Both the position numbers and the translations under genes were made by a program. From NCBI RefSeq assembly GCF_015841355.1, contig NZ_CP064908.1:1302001-1366000 (forward strand): 64,000 nucleotides of DNA, in the 5' to 3' direction. This DNA is from Synechococcus sp. CBW1107. Its GTDB lineage: Bacteria > Cyanobacteriota > Cyanobacteriia > PCC-6307 > Cyanobiaceae. The notes under the pieces are model-generated. The model made no database searches and had not been told where the DNA came from. It was given only the letters and a program-made list of their open reading frames with translations. Positions 9,733 to 23,014 of the stretch are shown here, piece after piece; position 1 is the first letter of the stretch; every line of letters starts with the position of its first letter.

Positions 9733-10254
9733 TCAGCCCAGGCGCAGGGCTTCCGCCTGTTTGCGGGTTTTCTCCAGCAACTCGCTGAGCTGGGCCTCAT
9801 CGGTGTGGCTCAGGCTGGTGCGCAGCAACTTGGCATGGGGCGCGAAGCTGCGCAGCCGCTCCACCACGCGATCGGGTGTGGCGTCGCGCACCAGCAGGCA
9901 GAGGGCCGCGCTGGCCTTGGGCAGGGTTTCACCCACCTCCCTCAGGAAGCCGTCGTTGATGCCCAGATCACTGAGCGCCCCGGAAGCAGCCCCCATGCCG
10001 GCTCCGACGGCGGCACCGAGCAGGGGATTGAGGAACAGCAGCCCCACCAGCGACCCCCAGAAACCGCCTCCCAGGGCGCCGGCGGCGGTGAGGTTGATGG
10101 CCTGGCGCAGGTGCACCTGGCCATCGGCATCGCGCTCCACCACCACGGCGTCTTCCAGGGAGATCAGATGCTCCTGCTGGATGGAGACCAGCTCCTTGCG
10201 CACGGCTTCAGCCTCTTCAACCTTGGGAAAACCCACCACGATCAGGTTGCTCAT
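9733..10254 (-). CDS. DUF1269-type membrane-associated protein
   Basis: The protein has 173 residues. It starts with a ferredoxin-like strand-helix (LIVVGFPKVEEAEAVRKEL), then the family's central glycine-rich hydrophobic region (ALGGGFWGSLVGLLFLNPLLGAAVGAGMGAASGAL), and ends with a second alpha/beta half (ASAALCLLVRD...). This matches DUF1269, a family of unknown function often linked to stress. The glycine-zipper segment probably associates with the membrane. It is the last gene of a minus-strand run that includes the next two entries. Confidence 0.8.
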   Translation of the reverse strand: MSNLIVVGFPKVEEAEAVRKELVSIQQEHLISLEDAVVVERDADGQVHLRQAINLTAAGALGGGFWGSLVGLLFLNPLLGAAVGAGMGAASGALSDLGINDGFLREVGETLPKASAALCLLVRDATPDRVVERLRSFAPHAKLLRTSLSHTDEAQLSELLEKTRKQAEALRLG

Positions 10255-10297
10255 GGACGCTGCGGAGTGTCGGGACCGGCCATCAGGCTAGGCCGCC

Positions 10298-10882
10298 TCA
10301 CTCCCGGCGAGGACGCCGGCTGGAGCGGGGCAGGGGTCGACTGCCAGGAGGGACGGAGCCCGTGGGATCCGGCTGCTGTCGTGGCGGCTCGAATGGCGCT
10401 GGCGGCGCCTGCGCGTCCGCTCGTGCAGGCTGAACGCCAGCCGGGCCGCGAGCGGGAGGCAGCAGGGGGGCCCCCCGGCGGGAGATGGCCTCCAGGGGGC
10501 GTCGGGTTCCTGCCACCGGACCCTGGGCCCTGGCCGCTGGCTGGGGTTGCGGCTGACGCTCGCTCCTGAGTTCCGACGGCATCAGGTCCGGTCGCTGCGG
10601 GGGCCTTCCGCGTTCTGGGGTCTCGGCCCGCTCCTGCCAGGGTTCCGGCCAGTCGTCGTCGCCTTCGAGGAACCAGTCGATGCTGTTCTCCACCCAGCGG
10701 CCCAGACCTTCCAGGCCCGGGCGCCCGCCGGCTCGGCGCTCGGCTCCACGGCCCTGTGTCCGCGAGCCCGGGCGAGCTCCGGCCACTCCATCCACCAGTT
10801 GCCGTCCCGCCGACATCCATTGATCCAGAGACCCGCCGGTGCGGCGGCGTCCCCGGCGGGGAGGATCACCCGAACCGTTCAT
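10298..10882 (-). CDS. Low-complexity hypothetical protein
   Basis: I do not recognise this protein. From the ATG at 10882 it has 194 residues, with another ATG six codons upstream. The composition is dominated by arginine, proline, glycine and glutamine, so most of it is probably disordered. One short ordered-looking block stands out, LGRWVENSIDWFLEGDDDW followed by PEPWQER, roughly residues 56-82. That block is the part most likely to be conserved. No signal peptide or membrane helix is visible. It ends 44 bases before the DUF1269 gene on the same strand. Confidence 0.55.
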   Translation of the reverse strand: MNGSGDPPRRGRRRTGGSLDQWMSAGRQLVDGVAGARPGSRTQGRGAERRAGGRPGLEGLGRWVENSIDWFLEGDDDWPEPWQERAETPERGRPPQRPDLMPSELRSERQPQPQPAARAQGPVAGTRRPLEAISRRGAPLLPPARGPAGVQPARADAQAPPAPFEPPRQQPDPTGSVPPGSRPLPRSSRRPRRE

Positions 10883-10932
10883 GGCCCTCGCCTGTGCCAT
10901 CGCAACCGATGTGATCCGACCTTAACGGCCCT

Positions 10933-11067
10933 TCATCGGCCGCCGGCCCGGCGCGGGCTCGGGCCCAGAAGCCCCAGCCGGTGGGCCCGCATCCAGCGTT
11001 CCCGACCCAGGCCCAGCAGGGCGATCACGACACCCCCTCCCTGCAGCATCCAGAGAAACAGATCCAA
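10933..11067 (-). CDS. Possible 44-residue membrane microprotein
   Basis: A reading frame starting at TTG (11067) begins 25 bases past the SprT stop and encodes 44 residues: a hydrophobic segment (LFLWMLQGGGVVIALLGLG) followed by a strongly basic tail rich in arginine. This single-pass, positive-inside layout is typical of small membrane proteins. An internal ATG gives a shorter 38-residue form. There is no homology evidence, so this is a candidate only. Confidence 0.3.
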   Translation of the reverse strand: MDLFLWMLQGGGVVIALLGLGRERWMRAHRLGLLGPSPRRAGGR

Positions 11068-11091
11068 GGGCTCCGGCCGGTTGGCGGAACA

Positions 11092-11634
11092 CTAGGCCGC
11101 ACGGGCTTCGAACACCAGGGCACAGCTGGCATCCCAGCGTCCGCCATGCAGCCGCTCACAGCAGAGCCGGCAGGCCAGCCCCCGCACCCGGCGACGGTAG
11201 GCCGCGCTGACCCCGCAGCAGGGGCAGCGGGCGATCCAGGGAGCCGACTCCAGCGGCAGCGGGTAGTGGTGCCGCAGACTCACCGCGAACTCCCCCTGGG
11301 TGCCATTGATCCGGGCCATGGCGGCACGGAAGTGGGGGCCGTGCACCTCCCTGACCTGCAGCACCCGGTCGATCCAGGCGTGGATCATCTCGTGGCAGAG
11401 GGTGCCCAGGGTGGCGCTGATGGGCAGATGGGCCAGGACTGGCCGCGAGAGCACGATCTCGCAGAGGGCCGAGCCGTCACGCCGACGGCCGCGGCGGTAG
11501 AGACCGGCAGTGCGGCTCATCCGTCCATCGCTCCAGCGCAGATCCAGCAGGGGCCGGCCGCCCGGAGCCAGAGCTCCGCTGAAGTGCTCCCGGTCGAGGC
11601 GATGGAACAGGGGCAGCAGGGGCTCCAGAGGCAT
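11092..11634 (-). CDS. SprT-like zinc metallopeptidase-fold protein
   Basis: The protein has 180 residues. The zincin active-site helix is clear: TLCHEMIHAWID contains HExxH, with a further histidine following in the HGPHF segment. The C-terminus has a zinc ribbon (CPCCGVSAAYRRR...CRLCCERLHGG). The overall layout matches SprT and the SprT-like domain of the DNA-protein crosslink protease SPRTN. Bacterial SprT is less well understood. The gene is the first of a minus-strand run and diverges from the next hypothetical gene. Confidence 0.87.
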   Translation of the reverse strand: MPLEPLLPLFHRLDREHFSGALAPGGRPLLDLRWSDGRMSRTAGLYRRGRRRDGSALCEIVLSRPVLAHLPISATLGTLCHEMIHAWIDRVLQVREVHGPHFRAAMARINGTQGEFAVSLRHHYPLPLESAPWIARCPCCGVSAAYRRRVRGLACRLCCERLHGGRWDASCALVFEARAA

Positions 11635-11729
11635 GCCGCCGACGGATGGGTCAACCGTTCGTCCAGTGTGAAGGGTTCGATCCCGGGGCGGCGGGGCCGT
11701 CGGTCAGACTCTGCAACCTGAACGTGCGC

Positions 11730-17629
<5,900 letters not shown>

Positions 17630-17682
17630 TCCAGGAAGGAGACAGGGGACGCCGGAACTGTCCTGCGGGAGCGTCGGCTCCG

Positions 17683-17712
17683 TCGTTAAAGGGGCATTAG
17701 CAGGGTGTTAAG
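17683..17712 (-). promoter_or_regulatory. Pho box upstream of the PhoX-like gene
   Basis: Read on the minus strand, three 8-bp repeats occur at exact 11-bp spacing: CTTAACAC, GCTAATGC and TTTAACGA. The cyanobacterial Pho box is three PyTTAAPyPy(T/A)-type repeats separated by 3 bp, and is bound by the phosphate response regulator (SphR/PhoB). The first and third repeats carry the TTAAC core; the middle one is weaker. The site ends 54 bases before the start codon. Confidence 0.65.
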
Positions 17713-17816
17713 CGAGTGGCGCATGACGCCCGCGTCACCTGGCCGGCTGGCCAGGGCCACCGGCGGGGGTGATCCCGCGCACCGACAAGGGGTCGAGCCC
17801 GCGGCACGGCACCGTC

Positions 17817-18476
17817 TCAGCCCGGGTCCTGCCGCTCCAGCGCCCGCCGGGCCGCCCGGCCCGCCACCCAGATCGAGCCCGCGGTGGCAACCAGCCCCAG
17901 GATCCGCAGCGCCCAGGTGCCGGCGTCGGCCTCGCCGTTGAGCACGTCCCCGAAGTGGGCCACGTCACCGGCCAGCTCTCCGAGAGCACAGAACAGCACC
18001 GTGCCCGGCAGGATCGCGATCAGCCCGATCACGTAGTCGCGCAGGCTCACCTCGCTGAGGCCATAGGCCAGGTTGAGCAGGCTGAAGGGAAAAGCCGGCG
18101 AGAGACGCGTGAGCAGCACCAGCTTCAGGCCCTCCCGGCTCACGGCCCGCTCGATCGCCATCAGCCTCGGGAACGCCTGCAGCCGGCGGCGGGTCCAGCC
18201 GCGCCACCAGTGGCGACCCAGCAGAAAGGCGGCCATCGCCCCGAGGGACGCCCCCACGAACACGATCACGCTGGCCAGGACGGTGCCATAGAGCGCCCCG
18301 GCCAGCATCGAGGCCCACACGCCCGGCAGCAGCAACGTCACCCAGAGGGCATAGAGCGGCACGAAGGCCACCGCCCCGGCGGGGGAGCGCAGGGCCGGCA
18401 GCACCGGCTCGAGCCAGGAGGACAGATCCAGAACCGCAGGGCGGACAACGTCAACACTGGCAGGCAGGAGCCACAC
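17817..18476 (-). CDS. TVP38/TMEM64 family inner-membrane protein
   Basis: From the GTG at 18476 the protein has 219 residues with five to six membrane segments. The DedA-superfamily core is visible: LPGVWASMLAGALYGTVLASVIVFVGASLGAMAAFLLGR, then a hydrophilic helix and LVLLTRLSPAFPFSLLNLAYGL, where the proline-rich re-entrant loop lies. Family members are thought to be lipid scramblases or transporters. The GTG start is uncertain; the first conserved helix begins about 36 residues later. Its 5' end abuts a debris region holding a broken membrane glycosyltransferase gene. Confidence 0.9.
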   Translation of the reverse strand: MWLLPASVDVVRPAVLDLSSWLEPVLPALRSPAGAVAFVPLYALWVTLLLPGVWASMLAGALYGTVLASVIVFVGASLGAMAAFLLGRHWWRGWTRRRLQAFPRLMAIERAVSREGLKLVLLTRLSPAFPFSLLNLAYGLSEVSLRDYVIGLIAILPGTVLFCALGELAGDVAHFGDVLNGEADAGTWALRILGLVATAGSIWVAGRAARRALERQDPG

Positions 18477-18481
18477 CGTGC

Positions 18482-18646
18482 GCGCTGATCGGTGTCATCA
18501 AGACCCAGATCATCGGGCTGGAACACGACCCTTCCCAGCAGGCGGCGTGGGCCATTTTGGGGCCGGTGACGTTGCCGCTCTCATGGATCAGGCCACGCGA
18601 TTGGAACAGAAACACCATCCAGGAGCGGAGCACAGCACACCAGTGA
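18482..18646 (+). pseudogene. Possible C-terminal remnant of a membrane-protein gene
   Basis: A frame of 54 codons ending in TGA at 18644-18646 reads like the end of a membrane or glycosyltransferase protein (IKTQIIGLEHDPSQQAAWAI, then LGPVTLPLSWIRPRDWN). It has no upstream start, and it abuts the TVP38 gene directly. It stops 9 bases before the next broken gene. I infer that the 5' portion was lost when the TVP38 junction formed. The identity is not established. Confidence 0.3.
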
Positions 18647-18655
18647 CACCTGCTG

Positions 18656-19511
18656 ATGCCCCACAGACTGCTCCAGCTGATCCTGTTGGTCTTGGCCTCC
18701 ATCCTGCACGTCATCATCTGGTCGAAGGGCAGTGATCATGTGCTCTCCGGTGACAGTCACGACATCTGACTGGAAGGACATCGACTCTTCGAGGGGATCA
18801 ATCCCTATGCCCGAACCCTCAGCGGCGACATGCTGCACAATGACAACTACCCCACCTATTTTCCGCTTGCCTATCTGTTCACCGCAGCGCTGAGTCATCT
18901 GGGACTCAGCAGTTATGAATCGGTGCTGGCCGTGTGGCGGCCGCTCAGCCTTCTCTGCCATCTCGGCCTGGCCTGGATGATCCATCAGGCGTATGCCATC
19001 CGGCGTTCCGGCTGGGCTGGGGTGGTGGCGGCGGCCCTGCGGCCCCTGGTGCTCGGCATCGCCCTGCAGCGCCGAGACCACCTCCCTTCTCTCGTCGCCA
19101 GACCTTGTGATCGGCCTGAAAGCGCTGGCGTGGATCAGTCTGATACCCCTGCTGATCAGCCTTCCCTTCCTGCTGAGCAGCCCCTGGGGTTTCCTCGAGA
19201 GCATGGTCTTTTCCCTGACTCGCCTGCCCATGGGGCATCCTGAAACCGGTGAGGCGCCGATCCTGTTGTTTGGGATGCATGGCGTCCGGGTGGTGATGGC
19301 TGCCCTGATCATCGGAGCCTGGAGCCTGTACGCACGTGGACAGCTGGGCCTCTGACCCGCAGCGGGTTTCTGCCTGCTGGTGTTGACGCAGCTCAATGAG
19401 GTTGTGTTCACCCAGTACTACCTGTGGCTGCTGGTGGCGGTGCTGCTGGCCATGGCCGAAGCCCTGCCATCAGCCACCCCATCCCTGACCAGAGAACGTG
19501 CACTCGAGTGA
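18656..19511 (+). pseudogene. Broken membrane glycosyltransferase gene (GT87/DUF2029-like)
   Basis: From the ATG at 18656 the frame encodes a hydrophobic N-terminus and the EGHRLFEGINPYARTL motif typical of polyprenyl-phosphate mannosyltransferases of the GT87/DUF2029 type. It is interrupted by a TGA at 18767-18769, immediately before that motif. Around 19040-19100 the reading frame shifts, and much of the central membrane region is missing. The second frame (SPDLVIGLKALAWISLIPLL...) meets another TGA at 19353-19355. It then continues as a plausible C-terminus (LTQLNEVVFTQYYLWLLVAVLL) to a final TGA at 19509-19511. Two nonsense codons plus a frameshift and deletion make this a dead gene. Confidence 0.75.
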
Positions 19512-19576
19512 ATCGATCGCTCAACCCTGAGCAGGCTTCACCGAAGGACGATTGAGCACCAGCAGCAGCTCCACCT

Positions 19577-20284
19577 TCAGAGACCGGCGAACCATTCGTA
19601 GCCCTGGTCTTCCCAGGTGCCCCGGCGCACCCCCAGAGTCGCGACCACCCGCAGACCCGTGACCCACTTGCTGAGCTTGTAGCCCAGCTTGATCGGCGTG
19701 GCGAGGCGCAGGGGCGCTCCATGGGCCACCGGCAGCGGGGCCCCGTTCATGGCCGTGGCCAGCAGGGTCTGGGGATGGAGGGCCGAGGCCAGGTCCCAGG
19801 TTTCGAAGTACTGATCGGCCGACTCGATCTCCACGTAACCGCCCAGGGGCGAGAGGCCCGCCAGGGTGAGCACATCAGCCAGACGCACGCCCGACCAGGC
19901 CACGATCGCCGACCAGCCCTCCACACAGACATGGCGCATGATCACCCTGTGCTGCGGCAGGGCCCCGAGGGCAGCCAGATCAAGCCGGAGGGGCCGGCTC
20001 ACCAGACCCTCCACCCGCAGGCGGTAGTGGAGGGGATCGAGGCGGGGGGTGCCGTTGAAGCTGTTGATCAGCAGGGCCTCCGGATCCACCTGATCGGGAC
20101 GGAACTGCGGGACCGGGCCACGGCCCTGCAGCAGGGCCTCCAGGCGTTCGTTCAGGGGCTGGGTGGCCCCGCCCACCGCTTCGCTGAAGCCGTTGAGGGC
20201 GCAGCCGCCCAGCACCAGGCTGGAGCCCCCGGCCACGCCAAGACCCAGCAGCCGGCGGCGGTTCATGGGAGGAGAAGGGGGCAT
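19577..20284 (-). CDS. Molybdopterin-dependent oxidoreductase of the sulfite oxidase/MsrP fold
   Basis: From the ATG at 20284 (or 20266) the protein has 235 or 229 residues. The N-terminus has a twin-arginine-like NRRRLLGLG run and a lipobox-like LVLGGCAL, so it is probably an exported lipoprotein. The core is the SUOX fold: RLRVEGLVSRPLRLDLAAL, then the molybdenum-ligating Cys in MRHVCVEGW, and LRLATPIKLGYK near the C-terminus. MsrP-type enzymes repair methionine sulfoxide in the periplasm, but other substrates are known for the fold. The upstream gene on the same strand encodes a cytochrome b that could deliver the electrons. Confidence 0.87.
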   Translation of the reverse strand: MPPSPPMNRRRLLGLGVAGGSSLVLGGCALNGFSEAVGGATQPLNERLEALLQGRGPVPQFRPDQVDPEALLINSFNGTPRLDPLHYRLRVEGLVSRPLRLDLAALGALPQHRVIMRHVCVEGWSAIVAWSGVRLADVLTLAGLSPLGGYVEIESADQYFETWDLASALHPQTLLATAMNGAPLPVAHGAPLRLATPIKLGYKLSKWVTGLRVVATLGVRRGTWEDQGYEWFAGL

Positions 20285-20316
20285 GTCGGGGCTCAAGACA
20301 TCTCTCCTGGCACGGC

Positions 20317-20934
20317 TCAGGTCAGCATCGAACGGAGCAGCCGCAGGCCCCCGATCCGCCACGACAGCAGCACGTGGGCGATCACCAGCAGGACGATGGC
20401 CGGGATCGTGGCGAAGTGGCACACCCGCAGGGTCTGCCAGGCGGTGGCACTGAAGGTCTCCCCGAAGGCGAACAGGCCCGAGAGCCACCAGAACTGGGCG
20501 GGTTTGTACATCGCCAGGCCGGTGATCAGGCTGAAGCCCAGCAGGATCAGCATCAGCGTGTACACCAGCCGGTGACTGGCCAGCCGGCGCCTGGCCCCGT
20601 GGGCGCTGACCCTGAGGGTGTTCAGATCACCGGCCTCCGCCAGCCGCCGGCGTCGCCGAGCCAGCAGCAGGGCCATCCAGAGACCGAGGTTGAGGGCATA
20701 GAGCCCCATGAAGCCGAAGTGCCAGTCGCGGCCGCCGGCCAGCCAGCCACCAAGCGTGAACAGCTCCGGCACGGTGGCGCCCCCCCGGCCGCCGAAGACC
20801 GGATTGGCGTTGTAGATCTGCAGGCCGCTGCCGGCCATCACCAGCAGCACCAGCAGGTTGAAGGCATGGAAGGCCCGGGTCCACCAGGGGGCGTGGCGGA
20901 TGGGGGCTGACGGCGGGGCCATGGCCTGGGACAT
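20317..20934 (-). CDS. Cytochrome b561-type membrane protein, partner of the molybdoenzyme
   Basis: From the ATG at 20934 the protein has 205 residues with four membrane segments. Candidate haem-ligand histidines lie in RHAPWWTRAFHAFNLLVLL, FGFMGLYALNLG, ASHRLVYTLMLILLGFSLITG and CHFATIPAIVLLVIAHVLLSW. This layout matches the cytochrome b/b6 domain that feeds periplasmic molybdopterin enzymes (compare MsrQ). The gene lies directly upstream of the MsrP-fold gene with a 32-base gap, so I infer a two-component membrane electron relay. Confidence 0.85.
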   Translation of the reverse strand: MSQAMAPPSAPIRHAPWWTRAFHAFNLLVLLVMAGSGLQIYNANPVFGGRGGATVPELFTLGGWLAGGRDWHFGFMGLYALNLGLWMALLLARRRRRLAEAGDLNTLRVSAHGARRRLASHRLVYTLMLILLGFSLITGLAMYKPAQFWWLSGLFAFGETFSATAWQTLRVCHFATIPAIVLLVIAHVLLSWRIGGLRLLRSMLT

Positions 20935-21010
20935 GGGGGAGTGAGTTGTCGTGATCCGGGTACCGGCGAAGCCGGCGGATGGATGGGGGTGCCGGCGCCA
21001 GGATGGCGCC

Positions 21011-21490
21011 ATGGAGAGCAGCGCCGTTCTCAGCCCCTGCGGCCGCTACCGCTACGCGCTCTGGCGGCGCTGGGACGAAACCCGGGGTGTGGTGATGATC
21101 ATCGGTCTGAATCCGAGCACGGCCGATGGGGCCCGCGACGATCCCACCGTGCGGCGTTGCCTCACCTACGCCAGGGACTGGGGCTATGGCGGCCTCTGCC
21201 TGACCAACCTGTTCGCTCTTCGCGCCACCCATCCCGCGGTCCTGAAAACGGCCGCGGATCCCATCGGCCCCGAGAACGACCGGCACCTGCGGACCGCGGC
21301 CCGGCTGGCCGACCTGCGGGTCGCCGCCTGGGGCGTGAGCGGAGCCCACCTCGGGCGCGCCACCGCGGTGCTCTCCTGGCTGTCCGGCCTGCACTGCCTG
21401 CGCCTGAGCCGCGATGGCCACCCCATGCATCCGCTCTACCTGCCCCGCGGCCTGCGGCCGGAGCCCTGGCCGGCGTCGTTTTGTTGCTGA
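21011..21490 (+). CDS. DUF1643 domain protein
   Basis: The protein has 159 residues from the ATG at 21011. It carries the DUF1643 hallmark: MIIGLNPSTADGARDDPTVRRC, then ARDWGYGGLCLTNLFALRATHP and GPENDRHL. DUF1643 resembles small alpha/beta domains related to uracil-DNA-glycosylase-type folds, but its biochemical role is unknown. It is divergent from the cytochrome b gene. The gene ends shortly before mscL on the same strand. Confidence 0.85.
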   Translation: MESSAVLSPCGRYRYALWRRWDETRGVVMIIGLNPSTADGARDDPTVRRCLTYARDWGYGGLCLTNLFALRATHPAVLKTAADPIGPENDRHLRTAARLADLRVAAWGVSGAHLGRATAVLSWLSGLHCLRLSRDGHPMHPLYLPRGLRPEPWPASFCC

Positions 21491-21569
21491 GGCCGTTCCT
21501 CAGACCGATGGTCGGCTGATACGCCCAGGGCTGTACCGCATGATCAGCCCACGTCTGCCCAGCCCTGCC

Positions 21570-21950
21570 ATGGCCTCACGCCGCCCCGGCCTTCTCGCGG
21601 ATTTCAAGGCCTTCATCAACAAGGGCAACGTGGTGGACCTGGCGGTGGCCGTGGTGATCGGCGGTGCCTTCGGCAAGATGGTGGATGCGGTGGTGAGCCT
21701 GGTGATGACCAGCCTGCTGGAGCCTGCGCTCAAGGCCGCCCAGGTGGAGTCGATCCAGGCCTGGCCCGCCGGGGCGGTGCTCGTGGCCCTGTTCAACTTC
21801 CTGGTGATCGCCTTGGTGGTGTTCCTGATCGTGCGGGCGATCGAGGCCACCAAGCGCAAGGAGGAGGCGGTGGCGCCCCCCAACACCCAGGCGCAGCTGG
21901 CCTCGGCGGTGACGCGGCTGGCCGAGGCGCTGGATCGCAAGGGGCTCTAA
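21570..21950 (+). CDS. mscL: Large-conductance mechanosensitive channel MscL
   Basis: From the ATG at 21570 the protein has 126 residues. The N-terminal amphipathic helix (LLADFKAFINKGNVVDLAVAVVIGGAFGKMVDAVVSLVM) contains the family's strictly conserved GNVVDLAVxVxIGxAFGK pattern. The second membrane helix is ALFNFLVIALVVFLIVRAI. The C-terminal helix ends in RLAEALDRKGL. MscL is the emergency valve for hypo-osmotic shock. An ATG at 21540 would add ten residues; the later start better matches the family. Confidence 0.92.
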   Translation: MASRRPGLLADFKAFINKGNVVDLAVAVVIGGAFGKMVDAVVSLVMTSLLEPALKAAQVESIQAWPAGAVLVALFNFLVIALVVFLIVRAIEATKRKEEAVAPPNTQAQLASAVTRLAEALDRKGL

Positions 21951-22041
21951 AGAAGCACTGGACAACAGCCCACGTCACCGATCACCACAAGGCGTTGATC
22001 GGGGCGTCGAGAGACTCAGAGCCACAGTCGTTCAGGTTCCC

Positions 22042-23007
22042 ATGAATGCCCCACAACGCTCGACAAGCCAGGACTGGCCCGACATTCCCTATACCGAGTG
22101 GGAAGCAACGACCACAACCCTGCAGCTCTGGATGCAGATCATCGGCAAGATCCGCCTGGTTCAAACACCATGGACCAACCATTCCTGGCACGCACCGCTC
22201 TACCTGAGTACCCGTGGCCTCACCACCTCACCCATTCCCCATGGCGGTCGCCTGTTCGAGCTGATCTTCGACTTCATTGATCACCAGCTGGTGATTCAGA
22301 CCAGTCTGGGGGAGAAGCGTCAGGTCGCCCTGGAGCCCCGCAGTGTGGCTGATTTCTATCGAGCGGTGATGGCTGAGCTGCACGCCCTGGGGCTTGATGT
22401 CGCGATCAGGACCACACCCTGCGAGATCGTGGACCCGATTCCGTTCGAGCGCGACACGCTTCATCACCACTACGACGCGGATGCCGCCTGCCGATTCTGG
22501 AGAGCCCTGCTGCAGGCCGACCGTGTCTTCAAGGAGTTCCGATCAAGGTTTCTGGGCAAGTGCAGCCCGGTTCATTTTTTCTGGGGAAGTTTCGATCTGG
22601 CGGTGACCCGCTTCTCTGGCCAGCTGGCGCCGGTGCACCCAGGTGGCATTCCCAACCTCCCGGACTGGGTGACCCGTGAGGCCTACTCCCATCAGGTGAT
22701 CAGTGCCGGATTCTGGCCAGGGGGCGGCGGTGCGCAGGCAGCAAGCTTCTACTCGTATGCCTATCCAACCCCACCAGGATTCAGCGAGAGCGCCATCACC
22801 CCGGCTGAGGCCAGCTGGACTGCCACGCTCGGCGAATTTCTCCTCCCCTACGAGGCCGTTCGAGCAGCCCCATCACCCGATGAGGTGCTGCTGAGCTTCC
22901 TGCAGAGCACCTACGAGGCTGCCGCCCAAGGCCTGAACTGGGACCGTGACCAGCTGCAGAGGCAACCGATCTCCGCTTGGAGGGATGGAAACGGATCCCG
23001 GTGCTGA
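22042..23007 (+). CDS. DUF5996 family protein
   Basis: The protein has 321 residues, cytoplasmic with no signal or membrane helix. Signature stretches are LWMQIIGKIRL..PWTNHSWHAPLYLSTRGLTTSPIPHG, then FIDHQLVIQTS, and SPVHFFWGSFDLAVTRFSG. These match DUF5996, a family of unknown function found in bacteria. GC content is a little lower than in its neighbours. It converges with valS with only 7 bases between the stops. Confidence 0.8.
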   Translation: MNAPQRSTSQDWPDIPYTEWEATTTTLQLWMQIIGKIRLVQTPWTNHSWHAPLYLSTRGLTTSPIPHGGRLFELIFDFIDHQLVIQTSLGEKRQVALEPRSVADFYRAVMAELHALGLDVAIRTTPCEIVDPIPFERDTLHHHYDADAACRFWRALLQADRVFKEFRSRFLGKCSPVHFFWGSFDLAVTRFSGQLAPVHPGGIPNLPDWVTREAYSHQVISAGFWPGGGGAQAASFYSYAYPTPPGFSESAITPAEASWTATLGEFLLPYEAVRAAPSPDEVLLSFLQSTYEAAAQGLNWDRDQLQRQPISAWRDGNGSRC

Positions 23008-23014
23008 AGGGCCA

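Noticed and set aside
11669-11695. tRNA-like T-loop sequence GGTTCGATCCC
   Set aside because: The flanks do not form a T stem or an acceptor stem, and no anticodon arm lies at the right distance.
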